A stretch of 64,000 nt of DNA from an uncultured Oscillospiraceae bacterium (lineage in GTDB: Bacteria > Bacillota > Clostridia > Oscillospirales > Ruminococcaceae): assembly GCA_934513685.1 (NCBI GenBank), contig CAKSWY010000007.1, positions 1 through 64,000 on the forward strand, given 5' to 3'. The position numbers were made by a program, and so were the translations under genes. Position 1 is the stretch's first letter. Each line of letters starts with the position of its first letter. The notes beneath the pieces were generated by a model that worked only from the letters and a program-made list of their open reading frames with translations, ran no database searches and was not told the DNA's origin. Shown piece after piece: positions 8,513-17,676 of the stretch.

Positions 8513-9283
8513 TCAGCACCAGTGGAAGCCCCACTTTTTAAAATAGAGCATCATGCTGCTCAGCTGGCGGGCAAAGGCCGCCGGCCTGCGGAAAGGCTCC
8601 CGGTGCCAGGCGTGAATGGCCCGGAACTGCGGCAGCAGGCACACCCGCCCGCAGCACATGGCCCGCCGGGTAATGTCGGCATCCTCCACATACATGAAAT
8701 AATCCGGGTCAAAGCCGCCGATCTTTTTCATCACGTCCGTGCGGATGACGAAAAAGCTGCCGGTGCAGAACTGAATGTCCTGCACCTTGGTCAGGTCCTC
8801 ATCCTGCATGGTGTAATGGGTGTCAAACCGCTGCAGCGGCTCGAAGCCCGGCACCTGACGGGCCACCAGGCTGGCCACGTTGGGCACCCGGCGGGGCAGG
8901 TTCTGCTTTTCGCCGGTGGGAAAATACAGCTGTGGGGTAGCCATCACCACATCCGGATGCTCGTCCATCCAGGCGCACATACCGGTCAGCGTATCCTCTT
9001 CCACCAGAATGTCCGGGTTCAGCACAAAGTGGTACTTGCTTTTCAGGCGGGGCAGCACCGTGTTGTGCCCCTTGCCGAAGCCCACATTTTCCGACAGGCA
9101 GATCACCGTCACCGGCTTTTCAAAGCGGGTCCGCTCCAGTTTTTTCCCGGTGCCGTCCGGGCTGGCATTGTCGATTATATACAGATCCACCGGCTGAGAT
9201 GTATGGCGAAGAATCGAAGCCGCTGCCTGAACGACTTCTTCGTAACCGCCGTAACTCACAATGCTGGCGCTGATCTCTGCCAT
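8513..9283 (-). CDS. Family 2 glycosyltransferase, likely rhamnosyltransferase
   Basis: 256 aa GT-A fold glycosyltransferase. It has the nucleotide-sugar region IIDNASPDGT, the segment NVGFGKGHN and the NPD motif (FVLNPDILVEED) that serves as the metal-binding DxD equivalent. This pattern resembles WbbL-like rhamnosyltransferases, and the downstream rfb genes make its probable donor, dTDP-rhamnose. It has no membrane segment, so it probably acts at the inner face of the membrane in cell-wall polysaccharide assembly. A 210-bp gap separates it from rfbA. Donor assignment is inference from context. Confidence 0.85.
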   Translation of the reverse strand: MAEISASIVSYGGYEEVVQAAASILRHTSQPVDLYIIDNASPDGTGKKLERTRFEKPVTVICLSENVGFGKGHNTVLPRLKSKYHFVLNPDILVEEDTLTGMCAWMDEHPDVVMATPQLYFPTGEKQNLPRRVPNVASLVARQVPGFEPLQRFDTHYTMQDEDLTKVQDIQFCTGSFFVIRTDVMKKIGGFDPDYFMYVEDADITRRAMCCGRVCLLPQFRAIHAWHREPFRRPAAFARQLSSMMLYFKKWGFHWC

Positions 9284-9332
9284 TTACCTTCCTCCGGGCT
9301 CTGCCGCATATGGGCGGCGTGCTTCAGCGTTT

Positions 9333-9361
9333 ATTATAACATTTTATCTCTTTGTTCGCAA
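9333..9361 (-). promoter_or_regulatory. Promoter of the glycosyltransferase-rfb unit
   Basis: On the minus strand TTGCGA, 17 bp, then TATAAT with an upstream TG (extended -10). Lies ~50 bp before the glycosyltransferase start. The rest of 9284-9579 (296 bp) is GC-rich with no gene or clear terminator seen. Confidence 0.7.
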
Positions 9362-9579
9362 CCGCGCCGCAGCGGCATTTTCCGGGCGATTCCGTGAAAT
9401 TCCGGGCTGCCCGGGCCGTGCTTTTTTCGCCGCAAATCGTGCCGTTGTGAAAAGCCGCCCGGACGCCCGTGCAAAAAAGCCCGCAGGCAGCCTGCCGGAG
9501 GTTCCGGCCGGCCGCCCGCGGGCATTCGGTTCTATGTTTGCTGCAAGCACCGCGCGGCGTTGGGCCGGTTCCGGGCTGC

Positions 9580-11742
9580 TCAGCCGTTCTGCTGGGCCTG
9601 GGCTTCTTCCATTGCCTTTTTCTTGGCGGCGATGGCAGCCAGAGCGTCCTTGCGGGACAGGTTGATGCGGCCCTGCTGGTCGATGTCGGTGACCATAACG
9701 ATCAGCTCATCGCCCACGGCAACCACGTCCTCCACCCGCTCCACGCGCTTGGTGTCCAGCTTGCTGATGTGAACCAGCCCCTCCTTGCCCGGTGCGATCT
9801 CCACAAACGCGCCGAAGTTCATCAGGCGGGTCACGCGGCCCTTGTAGATGGCGCCCACCTCCGGGTCCTCCACAATGGTCTTGATGGTATGGATGGCGCG
9901 CTGGGCGTCCTCTTCGTCCACGGCGGACACAAAGACATGGCCGTCCTCTCCCACGTCGATCTTGCAGTTGCACTTGGCGCAGATTTCCTGAATGACCTTG
10001 CCGCCCTTGCCGATCACGTCCTTGATCTTATCCACGGGGATGGTCATGCCGAACATCTTGGGCGCATACTTGCTCAGCTTTGCGCGGGGCTCGGCGATGC
10101 AGGGCTTGATGATCTCATCCAGGATGTACAGGCGGCCCTTGCGGCACTTCTCCAGCGCTTCCTCAATGATGTCGTAGGTCAGGCCGTCGATCTTGATGTC
10201 CATCTGAATGGCGGTGATGCCGCGGCGGGTGCCGCCCACCTTAAAGTCCATATCGCCGTGGAAGTCCTCCACGCCCTGAATGTCCAGCATGGTCATCCAG
10301 CGGTCGCCCTCGGTGATGAGGCCGCAGCTGATGCCGGCTACAGGGGCCTTAATGGGCACGCCCGCATCCATCAGGGCCAGGGTGCTGCCGCAGATGGAAG
10401 CCTGGCTGGTGGAGCCGTTGGAGGACAGCACCTCGCTCACCAGACGCAGGGTGTACGGGAATTCCTCCATGGGGGGAATCACCGGCAGCAGGGCGCGCTC
10501 CGCCAGTGCGCCGTGGCCGATCTCGCGGCGGCCGGGGCTGCGGGGCGCCCGCGCCTCACCCACCGAGTAGGGCGGGAAGTTGTAGTGATGGATGTACCGC
10601 TTATAAGGCTCGGTGCCCAGGTCGTCCATCAGCTGGCTGTCCTTGGTGTTGCCCAGGGTGCAGGTGGTCAGCACCTGGGTCTGGCCGCGGGTGAACATAC
10701 CGCTGCCGTGAACCCGGGGCAGCAGGCCCACCTCCGCCGCCAGAGGGCGGATCTCGTTGATGCCGCGGCCGTCCACACGCTTGCCGTCATCCAGCAGCCA
10801 GCGGCGCACCACGTACTTCTGCATCTTGTACATGATCAGCCCCACGGTGGCATCGTCCAGGTCGGGGTATTCGGCCTCCAGCTTGTCCTGAATGGGCAGC
10901 AGACGGGCATCGCGCACGTTCTTGTCGTCGGTGTCCATGGCGGCCTTGAAGTCGTCCAGATATTCGGCGCGGATCTTGGTAAACAGGTCGTAGTCCAGAT
11001 CCATGCTCACAAAGTCAATCTTCGGCTTGCCGATCTCGGCCACAATGCCGTTGATGAAGGCAATGATCTTCTTGATCTCGCCGTGGGCCATCTTGATGGC
11101 CTCCAGCATGGTGGCCTCATCCACCTCGTTGGCGCCCGCCTCGATCATCACGATCTTGTTCATGGTGGCGGCCACCGTCAGCTGCAGGTCGCTGTTCTGG
11201 CGCTGCTCCAGCGTGGGGTTCACCACCAGCTGGCCATCCACCAGGCCCATAAACACGCCGCCGATGGGGCCTTTCCAGGGAATTTCACTGATGGACAGGG
11301 CGATGGAGGTGCCGATCATACCGGCGATCTCCGGGCTGCAGTCCTGGTCCACGCTCATCACGGTCATGGTCACGCACACATCGTTGCGCATTTCCTTGGG
11401 GAACAGCGGGCGAATGGGGCGGTCCACCACACGGCTGGTGAGAATGGCCTTCTCGCCGGGGCGGCCCTCACGGCGCATAAAGCTGCCGGGAATGCGGCCC
11501 ACCGCGTAGAGCTTTTCCTCAAACTCCACGCTCAAGGGGAAGAAGTCGATGCCCTCGCGGGGCTTCTCGCTCATGGTCACATTGCACAGCACCACGGTCT
11601 CGCCGTAGCGCACCAGGCAGCTGCCGTTGGAGAGGCCGCACATCTTGCCGGTCTCCACCACAAAGGGGCGGCCCGCCAGCGTGGTTTCCCACACCCGGTA
11701 ATTGGGGAAGGTTTCTTTTCTGGAACTGAATTCCAAAGCCAT
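9580..11742 (-). CDS. pnp: Polyribonucleotide nucleotidyltransferase (PNPase)
   Basis: 720 aa. A 3'-5' phosphorolytic exoribonuclease of the RNA degradosome. Two RNase PH domains (roughly 1-220 and 300-530) flank an alpha-helical linker; a KH domain (~545-605, with VIGKGGKVI) and an S1 domain (~615-690, starting VGAIYKGRVTRLMNFGAFVE) bind RNA. The start at 11742 has AGGAGGA upstream; the longer frame is leader sequence. Downstream of rpsO, the usual Bacillota order, but with its own promoter and a terminator in between. Confidence 0.97.
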   Translation of the reverse strand: MALEFSSRKETFPNYRVWETTLAGRPFVVETGKMCGLSNGSCLVRYGETVVLCNVTMSEKPREGIDFFPLSVEFEEKLYAVGRIPGSFMRREGRPGEKAILTSRVVDRPIRPLFPKEMRNDVCVTMTVMSVDQDCSPEIAGMIGTSIALSISEIPWKGPIGGVFMGLVDGQLVVNPTLEQRQNSDLQLTVAATMNKIVMIEAGANEVDEATMLEAIKMAHGEIKKIIAFINGIVAEIGKPKIDFVSMDLDYDLFTKIRAEYLDDFKAAMDTDDKNVRDARLLPIQDKLEAEYPDLDDATVGLIMYKMQKYVVRRWLLDDGKRVDGRGINEIRPLAAEVGLLPRVHGSGMFTRGQTQVLTTCTLGNTKDSQLMDDLGTEPYKRYIHHYNFPPYSVGEARAPRSPGRREIGHGALAERALLPVIPPMEEFPYTLRLVSEVLSSNGSTSQASICGSTLALMDAGVPIKAPVAGISCGLITEGDRWMTMLDIQGVEDFHGDMDFKVGGTRRGITAIQMDIKIDGLTYDIIEEALEKCRKGRLYILDEIIKPCIAEPRAKLSKYAPKMFGMTIPVDKIKDVIGKGGKVIQEICAKCNCKIDVGEDGHVFVSAVDEEDAQRAIHTIKTIVEDPEVGAIYKGRVTRLMNFGAFVEIAPGKEGLVHISKLDTKRVERVEDVVAVGDELIVMVTDIDQQGRINLSRKDALAAIAAKKKAMEEAQAQQNG

Positions 11743-11786
11743 GTGAGTGTTCCTCCTGTTTTTGTTCTTTGACACTATTTGTAGAT

Positions 11787-11816
11787 AGTGTAGCACAAAA
11801 AAGCGGATACATTCAA
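11787..11816 (-). promoter_or_regulatory. pnp promoter with overlapping inverted repeat
   Basis: Minus strand TTGAAT (11811-11816), 18 bp, TACACT (11787-11792). A 7-bp inverted repeat (11772-11778 with 11785-11791) overlaps the -10 and the start of the transcript. It could be an operator. PNPase is autoregulated through its leader in other bacteria, but this repeat is not proven to do that. Confidence 0.7.
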
Positions 11817-12009
11817 CCGGTTTTTTATCAAAAATGCCGTCACTCTTTTGTCTAATCTGCCATGCTGTGCCCCGTTTCGGGTCCAAAAGCGCTGCATGGC
11901 GGCATTTTTCCGGGCATCAGCTCCGCACCGCCGGTTCCGTTTCAGCGTTTGGCGGCCGCCGGGCACCGCACGGTCCCGCCCGTTTCGGCTTTGGCCCGGG
12001 GGGATGCAC

Positions 12010-12047
12010 AAAAAAAGCAGCCGGAAGCCCAAAGGCTTCCGGCTGCT
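12010..12047 (-). terminator. rpsO terminator
   Basis: A 14-bp perfect stem (12016-12029 with 12034-12047) and 4-nt loop is followed on the minus strand by a run of T (complement of 12010-12016). It separates rpsO from pnp. The remaining ~200 bp up to the pnp promoter holds no gene. Confidence 0.88.
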
Positions 12048-12063
12048 CAAATGCAAAATGCGA

Positions 12064-12321
12064 TTACTTACGCAGACCCAGCTTGGCGATCAGAGCACGG
12101 TAGCGCTCCACGTCCTTCTTCTGCAGGTAAGCCAGCAGGTTGCGGCGCTGGCCAACCATCTTCAGCAGGCCACGACGGCTGTGATGGTCGTTGTGGTTGG
12201 CAGCCAGATGCTCGTTCAGGTGGTTGATGCGAGCGGTCAGCAGGGCAACCTGCACCTCGGGAGAACCAGTGTCGTTCTCGCTCATACGGTACTGCTCGAT
12301 GATGGTCTTCTTGGATTCCAT
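12064..12321 (-). CDS. rpsO: 30S ribosomal protein S15
   Basis: 85 aa, close to the usual 88-89. S15 binds the central domain of 16S rRNA early in 30S assembly. The LLxxRINHLxEHL and HSRRGLLxMVGQRRxLLxYL segments are diagnostic. Its promoter lies ~110 bp upstream, leaving a leader of roughly 100 nt, a length suited to the S15 autoregulatory leaders known in other bacteria. A specific structure was not demonstrated here. Confidence 0.97.
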   Translation of the reverse strand: MESKKTIIEQYRMSENDTGSPEVQVALLTARINHLNEHLAANHNDHHSRRGLLKMVGQRRNLLAYLQKKDVERYRALIAKLGLRK

Positions 12322-12426
12322 AGTTCTAACCTCTTTTTATAAAATTTGCCGTCAGCGCCAGCGGTGGGCAACCGGTCTTCCCTGTTGCAGGGCATACGCC
12401 CAAGGCCGGGCCGCGGTAGTGGATTT

Positions 12427-12455
12427 AGTATAGCACATTCTCCTGGCTGCTGCAA
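12427..12455 (-). promoter_or_regulatory. rpsO promoter
   Basis: Minus strand TTGCAG (12450-12455), 17 bp, TATACT (12427-12432). Confidence 0.78.
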
Positions 12456-12508
12456 GGCATTTTTTGCATTTTGCCGCAAACCGGCCGTTCGGGAATGCCG
12501 CCCCGCCC

Positions 12509-12793
12509 TCAGAACAGGTATTTATCCAGCAGGGCCACAGCCAGAACCACCACAATGGCCGCCTCCAGCACCTTGACCACCAGGTCCATCTGTTTCGCGG
12601 TCACCGGCAGGCGGTCGTAGATTTTCTCCTTGCCGTTTTTGAAATTCGGGTCGCCGTTGTCCAGCAGGCCCTTGCGGCGGTGCAGCTCCTGCTGCTCCTG
12701 GGCAAGCTGGGCCTGCTGGCGGGCCAGCTCTTCTTCGCGGCGGGCCAGCGCCGCCTCACGCTCTTCCAGCGTCTGGGGAGTTTTTTTGTCCAT
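12509..12793 (-). CDS. Small tail-anchored coiled-coil protein of unknown function
   Basis: 94 aa. Residues ~8-45 are a charged Glu/Arg/Gln-rich coiled coil (EEREAALARREEELARQQ and onwards). Residues ~71-93 form one hydrophobic helix followed by a short KYLF end, so the protein is probably anchored in the membrane by its C-terminus with the coil in the cytoplasm. The start ATG has GAGGAACA upstream. I do not recognise a family. It lies alone between the mgl operon terminator and the rpsO promoter. Confidence 0.7.
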   Translation of the reverse strand: MDKKTPQTLEEREAALARREEELARQQAQLAQEQQELHRRKGLLDNGDPNFKNGKEKIYDRLPVTAKQMDLVVKVLEAAIVVVLAVALLDKYLF

Positions 12794-12897
12794 GTTCTGT
12801 TCCTCTTTTGCGCGGATGCGCCGTTTTCACATTGATTTTCGCCCTGCGCGGGCATACGGGGTTCGAGTGGGCCGCAAGCCGCCCTTCTGCCCTGTGC

Positions 12898-12939
12898 AAA
12901 AAGGCCCCCTCTGCCCATTATTATAGAGCAGAGGGGGCC
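12898..12939 (-). terminator. mgl operon terminator
   Basis: A 12-bp perfect stem (12903-12914 with 12928-12939) with a 13-nt AT-rich loop, followed on the minus strand by five T. It lies 25 bp after the mglC stop. Confidence 0.85.
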
Positions 12940-12963
12940 GAACTTGCAAGGAGATGGATTCAA

Positions 12964-13962
12964 TTACTTCTTGGCCAGGTACTTGCGGATATCCATAGCC
13001 ACAGCCAGGATGATGACCAGGCCCTGCACCAGGTAGGTGTAGCTGGAGTCGATGCCCATGAACTGCAGGGCAACCTTCAGCACCTCAAACACGCAGACGC
13101 CGACCAGCACACCGGGCACGGTGCCCACGCCGCCGGTGGTGGAAACACCGCCGATGGTGGAAGCCGCGATGGCATCCAGCTCGTAGCCGTAAGCGGTCTG
13201 CACGCTGGCGCCGCCGGACTTGGCAGCCAGCAGAACGCCGGCCAGGCCGAACATGCAGGAGGCCAGAATGTAGATCTTGATCTTGGTCTTGGGCACGTTC
13301 ACGCCGGCCACTTCAGCGGCGTTCTCGTTGCCGCCGATGGCGTACATATACTTGCCGTGACGGGTCTTGTTGTACAGGAACCAGAAGCAGATGGCCACAA
13401 CCACGGCGATCAGAATCAGCACGGGGATGCCCAGGATGCTCTGGGTGGCAATGCCGGTGAAGTCACCGCGCAGGCCGCCGATGGGGTTGGCACCGGTGTA
13501 AACCAGGCAAATGCCGTAAACGATCTGCTGCATACCCAGGGTGGCGATGAAGGGCTGCACCTTCAGGTAGCTGACCACCAGGCCGTTCACCAGGCCGAAG
13601 ATGGCGCAGATGGCGATGACGATGGCAAAGATGGCGATCAGGGGCAGCTCGGGCATATTGGGGTAGAAACGGCCGGAGTAGCCAGCCTTCTGGGCCAGAA
13701 TGGCGGCCAGGCAGGCGGCGAAGCCAGCCACACGGCCGGCGCTCAGGTCGTTACCGGTGGTGATCAGGCAGCCGGAAATACCCAGCGCGATGATGTAGCG
13801 GATGGAGATGTTCTTCAGGGTGTTGATCAGGTTGCTGGCACCGAAGAATTTCGGCTTCATGATGCCCACCGCAATGACGATGACCAGCATCAGGATAATG
13901 ATGGCGTTGTTCGTGATCCAGCTTCTTACCTTTTTGCTGGAGATTTTCTTGGTATCCTCCAC
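12964..13962 (-). CDS. mglC: Galactose/methylgalactoside-type ABC transporter permease
   Basis: 332 aa hydrophobic protein of the BPD_transp_2 (RbsC/MglC) family, with about ten membrane helices and the conserved GRVAGFAACLAA and TGGVGTVPGVLVG segments. It forms the sugar channel in the membrane. The start is a GTG at 13962 chosen by a strong AAGGAGG nine bases upstream; it begins 14 bp after the mglA stop. Third gene of the operon. Confidence 0.93.
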   Translation of the reverse strand: MEDTKKISSKKVRSWITNNAIIILMLVIVIAVGIMKPKFFGASNLINTLKNISIRYIIALGISGCLITTGNDLSAGRVAGFAACLAAILAQKAGYSGRFYPNMPELPLIAIFAIVIAICAIFGLVNGLVVSYLKVQPFIATLGMQQIVYGICLVYTGANPIGGLRGDFTGIATQSILGIPVLILIAVVVAICFWFLYNKTRHGKYMYAIGGNENAAEVAGVNVPKTKIKIYILASCMFGLAGVLLAAKSGGASVQTAYGYELDAIAASTIGGVSTTGGVGTVPGVLVGVCVFEVLKVALQFMGIDSSYTYLVQGLVIILAVAMDIRKYLAKK

Positions 13963-13976
13963 GTTGGACGACCTCC

Positions 13977-15488
13977 TTAATTAAACTGAGTGGCCAAAGC
14001 CATGATGTTTTCCTGGGTGGCTTCCTTGCCGGGGATGAAGCCGGTGACGCGGCCGTCACACATGACCATCACCCGGTCGGACATGCCGATGATCTCGCTC
14101 ATTTCCGAAGAGATCATGATGATGCTCTTGCCCTGCTTTGCCAGGTCGGCAATGATGCAGTAGATCTCGTACTTCGCGCCCACGTCAATGCCGCGGGTGG
14201 GCTCGTCCAGGATGAGCACATCCGGGTTGTTGGCCAGCCAGCGGGCGATCAGCACCTTCTGCTGGTTGCCGCCAGACAGGCTGCGAATGGCCGTTTTGGG
14301 GCTGGGCACCTTGATGGCCATCTTTTCCTTATTTTCCTGCACCAGGTCCACAATGGCCTTGTTGTCCAGCATAATGCCGCCCTTCAGGTAGTGGTCCAGG
14401 CTGGAAATGGAGATGTTGTCGGCCACGCTCAGCACGCCCATGATACCGGTGGCGCGCCGGTCCTCCGTCAGCAGGGCAATGCCCTTCTTGATGGCGTCGG
14501 CCGGGCGATGGATCTGGATCTCCTGGCCCTTGTAGGTAACCTTGCCCTCGGTGTGGGCACGGATGCCGAACACACCTTCCATCAGCTCGGTACGCTGGGC
14601 GCCCACCAGACCGGCCACGCCCAGGATCTCGCCCTTGTGCAGCTCAAAGCTGCAGTTGCGGAAGCTGCGGGGGTGAATGGAGGTGAAGTTCTCCACCTTC
14701 AGCACCACTTCGTCGCTGGGCTTGTTCTCGCGCACGGGGTACAGGTTGGTCAGCTCACGGCCCACCATCTTGGTGATGATGAAGTCGGTGGTCAGGCCCT
14801 CGCAGTCCCAGGTGCCGATGTACTGGCCATCGCGCATGATGGTCACTTCATCGGAAATGCGCAGGATCTCGTCCATCTTATGGCTGATGTAGACGATGGA
14901 AACGCCTTCCTTTTTCAGATCCTCAATGATGCGGAACAGCGCCTCAACCTCGTTGGAGGTCAGCGAAGAGGTGGGCTCGTCCAGAATCAGCACCTTGCAG
15001 TTGGCGCTGACGGCCTTGGCGATTTCCACCGACTGCATCTGCGACACGCTCAGCTCGCCCAGCTTCTGCTTGGGGTCGAAGTTCATGCGCACCCGCTTCA
15101 GCAGGGCGGCGGTGTCCTCATACATTTTTTCATGATCCACCACCGTGAAGGGACCGAATTTCTTGGTGGGGTAGCGGCCAAGATAGATGTTTTCTGCCAC
15201 ACTGCGGGCGGGCACAGGCTGAAGCTCCTGGTGCACCATGGCGATGCCCTTGCTCAGCGCGTCCAGGGGATCGGTGATGTTCACCTTCTCGCCCTCGTAG
15301 TAGATCTCGCCCTCATCCATCTTGTAAATGCCGAACATACATTTCATCAGCGTGGACTTGCCTGCGCCGTTTTCGCCCATCAGCGCATGCACATGTCCGG
15401 GCTTCAGTTGGAGCTGGGCATGGTCCAACGCCTTCACACCAGGGAAGGTTTTGACCACGCCTTTCATCTCCAAGCGGTACTCTGACAT
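13977..15488 (-). CDS. mglA: Galactose/methylgalactoside-type ABC transporter ATPase (two ABC domains)
   Basis: 503 aa with tandem ABC domains. The first has an intact Walker A (GENGAGKST) and LSVSQMQ-type signature; the second has the degenerate P-loop GLVGAQRTE and LSGGNQQKV signature, the normal asymmetric arrangement of MglA/RbsA. It powers MglC. The start at 15488 (MSEYRLEMKG) follows AAAGGAGG; the upstream extension is intergenic sequence. Confidence 0.95.
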   Translation of the reverse strand: MSEYRLEMKGVVKTFPGVKALDHAQLQLKPGHVHALMGENGAGKSTLMKCMFGIYKMDEGEIYYEGEKVNITDPLDALSKGIAMVHQELQPVPARSVAENIYLGRYPTKKFGPFTVVDHEKMYEDTAALLKRVRMNFDPKQKLGELSVSQMQSVEIAKAVSANCKVLILDEPTSSLTSNEVEALFRIIEDLKKEGVSIVYISHKMDEILRISDEVTIMRDGQYIGTWDCEGLTTDFIITKMVGRELTNLYPVRENKPSDEVVLKVENFTSIHPRSFRNCSFELHKGEILGVAGLVGAQRTELMEGVFGIRAHTEGKVTYKGQEIQIHRPADAIKKGIALLTEDRRATGIMGVLSVADNISISSLDHYLKGGIMLDNKAIVDLVQENKEKMAIKVPSPKTAIRSLSGGNQQKVLIARWLANNPDVLILDEPTRGIDVGAKYEIYCIIADLAKQGKSIIMISSEMSEIIGMSDRVMVMCDGRVTGFIPGKEATQENIMALATQFN

Positions 15489-15784
15489 AGAGTTGGGCCT
15501 CCTTTTCATTGGTTTGCCGTTTGCATTGCCTTGCGGCGTTGCCGCGCCGTTCATGGTTTTGTGCCCCGGCGCCGCGGCTGCGGCGCTTATGAACAAAGCG
15601 GCTTCGCCTTGTGATTCCCCCATTTGGCCGGGGTGCTCGTCCCTCCGGCCGGTTTGCAGGAGGTCCTTCGCAATCCTTGAAACCCGTTCTTATTTCAGCA
15701 AAAACAGATTTCTCTTTTCCCTACGCGGCCCGTATGCCGCGAAAGAGCACTTTGTCACCACAGTGTGAACAAGCAGCCCACCCG

Positions 15785-15824
15785 AAAAATTGCGTGCGCA
15801 GGCGAACTGGCCCACGCACGCAAT
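15785..15824 (-). terminator. Intercistronic terminator/attenuator between mglB and mglA
   Basis: A 10-bp stem (15789-15798 with 15815-15824) is followed on the minus strand by a T run (complement of 15785-15789). It lies ~60 bp after the mglB stop and ~300 bp before mglA, so part of the transcripts should end after mglB, giving excess binding protein. The rest of 15489-15885 has no gene. Confidence 0.72.
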
Positions 15825-15885
15825 CTTTTAAGCAATGATCACACCCGCGGTCTCCGTGTGTTTACTTGCCCTTTTCAGCTGGTTC

Positions 15886-16923
15886 TTACTTAATGTAGTC
15901 AGCAGCGTTCTCGGGAGTAACCTTCACGTAGTCAATGGTGTAGTTCTTCTCGTTGGCCTCGCCCTTCAGGTAACGGACAGCAGCATCAACAGCGGTCTGG
16001 GCCTGGCTCACATCGTCGTTCAGAACGGTGCCGGTCATGCGGCCGTCGGCAACAGCCTGCACAGCCTCTTCCAGAGCGTCAACACCCACCAGGTAGATGT
16101 TCTCGCCAACCTTGCGGCCAGCAGCCTCGATGGCCTGCAGGGCGCCCATAGCCATAGCGTCGTTGTTGCAGAAGATCACGTCAACTTCGTCGTTGAACTG
16201 GCTCAGAACGTTGGCAGCATTCTCCTGGCCCTTGGTCTGATCCCAGTCAGCGCGCTGCTCGTACAGCTTGTTGACCTTCAGGCCGGCATCCTCCAGAGCC
16301 TTGATGGAGTACTCGGTGCGGTACTGAGCATCCACGTTCTCGGGGTCGCCCATGATCATGGCGTAATCAACGACACCGTTGCCGTTGAAGTCGCCCTTGT
16401 TCTCGGTAGCAGCGATGATCTCGCCCTGGAAGGTGCCGGACTGACGGGCGTCAGCGCCAACGTAGCAGCACTTGTCGTACAGGGCCAGGTCCTCAGCGGT
16501 GGGCTCACGGTTGATGAACACCACGGGGATGTCAGCAGCCTTAGCCTTCTCGATGATGGTGGAAGCGGAGGTGGACTGCACCAGGTTGACGATCAGCACG
16601 TCAACACCCTCAGCGATGAAGCTGTCGATCTGCTCGGTCTGCTTGGCCTGGTCGTTGGCACCATCAACGATGGTGAAGTTGGTGCCTTCCTTGTAGCCCA
16701 GGGCTTCCAGGTCGGCCTTGATGTCGTTGCGGTACAGGGTCATGAAGTTATCAGCGAACTGATAGATGCAGACGCCGATCTTGACGTCGCTGGAAGCAGC
16801 CTCGGAAGAAGCAGCCTCGGAACCCGCCTCAGAAGAAGCGGCGCTGGAAGAAGCGCTGCCGCCGCAAGCCACCATAGAGATGGACATTGCAGCTACCAGC
16901 AGAAGTGCAAGCAGTTTTTTCAT
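15886..16923 (-). CDS. mglB: Galactose-type ABC transporter substrate-binding lipoprotein
   Basis: 345 aa. A lipoprotein signal (KKLLALLLVAAMSISMVAC, cysteine ~20) is followed by a Ser/Ala/Glu-rich linker and a periplasmic-binding-protein type I fold. The mature part (KIGVCIYQFADNFM; NNDAMAMGALQAIE; VGVDALEEA) matches the galactose/glucose-binding MglB group, and the aspartate-rich DGNGVVDYA-like loop (here DFNGNGVVDYAMI) is typical. The start at 16923 has AAGGAGAGG upstream. First gene of mglBAC, expected to be the most expressed. Confidence 0.94.
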   Translation of the reverse strand: MKKLLALLLVAAMSISMVACGGSASSSAASSEAGSEAASSEAASSDVKIGVCIYQFADNFMTLYRNDIKADLEALGYKEGTNFTIVDGANDQAKQTEQIDSFIAEGVDVLIVNLVQSTSASTIIEKAKAADIPVVFINREPTAEDLALYDKCCYVGADARQSGTFQGEIIAATENKGDFNGNGVVDYAMIMGDPENVDAQYRTEYSIKALEDAGLKVNKLYEQRADWDQTKGQENAANVLSQFNDEVDVIFCNNDAMAMGALQAIEAAGRKVGENIYLVGVDALEEAVQAVADGRMTGTVLNDDVSQAQTAVDAAVRYLKGEANEKNYTIDYVKVTPENAADYIK

Positions 16924-17234
16924 GTGAATCCTCTCCTTATTTCTGTTGTGCTTATTCACGCTCACCCAAAACCCGGCCCTCGCATAGGAGGGGTACGCCG
17001 CTGCGGCAGGCCTGAACACCTGCCGCCCAAGACGGCCCGCTTTGCTCCGGCCGTTTTTTGAGCAGAACCACATTCCTGCCCCCGCCGTTTGGCACCGGCG
17101 GCCGCCCGCAAGCCCTTCGGCTTGTACAACGGGAGAAAAGGCTCTTTTTTCTCTTTGAAAACTTCGTCACTTTTCACAACAAATGGAAAATCGGGGACTG
17201 TGTACGGTGATTCTGTTTTCTCTTTGCAGTTATG

Positions 17235-17263
17235 ATATTAGCATTGCCATTAGAAAAAGTCAA
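17235..17263 (-). promoter_or_regulatory. mgl operon promoter
   Basis: Minus strand TTGACT (17258-17263), 17 bp, TAATAT (17235-17240). The transcript would carry a leader of ~300 nt before mglB (16924-17228), in which no small gene or obvious riboswitch is seen. Confidence 0.78.
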
Positions 17264-17310
17264 CAAAATTGTGGAATTTGAAATCGTTTTTTTACTACTA
17301 TTCACAATTT

Positions 17311-17353
17311 TTGTGCAACACGCAACAAACGTACTCCGCAAATTTGTGCAACA
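17311..17353. repeat. Paired TTGTGCAACA repeats upstream of the mgl promoter
   Basis: The 10-mer TTGTGCAACA occurs at 17311-17320 and 17344-17353, 33 bp apart (about three helical turns), just upstream of the mgl -35. It may be a regulator site. The rest of 17264-17676 shows no gene. Confidence 0.4.
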
Positions 17354-17676
17354 TTCATGTAGGCTTCGGCGCCCACTAAATCCTACCATTTTATGGACTA
17401 TTCGCTCATTCGTACTTTAACGTTTGTACAAAAGTGTCATTCATCCATTCTTTTTCAGCATGCTGCACAACTAAATCGCAGACGGCTTGTCTATTTTGCG
17501 CTGTTCGCGGCTGCATCCTGCGGCCGGGCCGCCCCATTGCATTTTTTTGTTTCGCCTATGGCCTTTTTTGCGGTTTTCCCCGCGGGGCTTTGTTCTGCCG
17601 GGGCAGAATCCGCGCCGTCAGCGCTGTAAACCGCAAAACCGCTGGTGTCTTTTCGGAAAAATGCACCGCCTTTGGC

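Noticed and set aside
9469..11772. A 767-codon open frame antisense to pnp
   Set aside because: It mirrors pnp in a GC-rich gene, is His/Gly/Leu-rich without family motifs and has no ribosome site. The same holds for long frames antisense to glf/EPS (34877-37165), pheT (21749-23989), thrS (49808-51976), rny (52661-54370), hisC/hisB (60776-62365) and others.
17241..17676. Possible small genes between mgl promoter and ndk
   Set aside because: Frames there lack start signals and have low-complexity Cys/Ala/Gly composition; no homology recognised.
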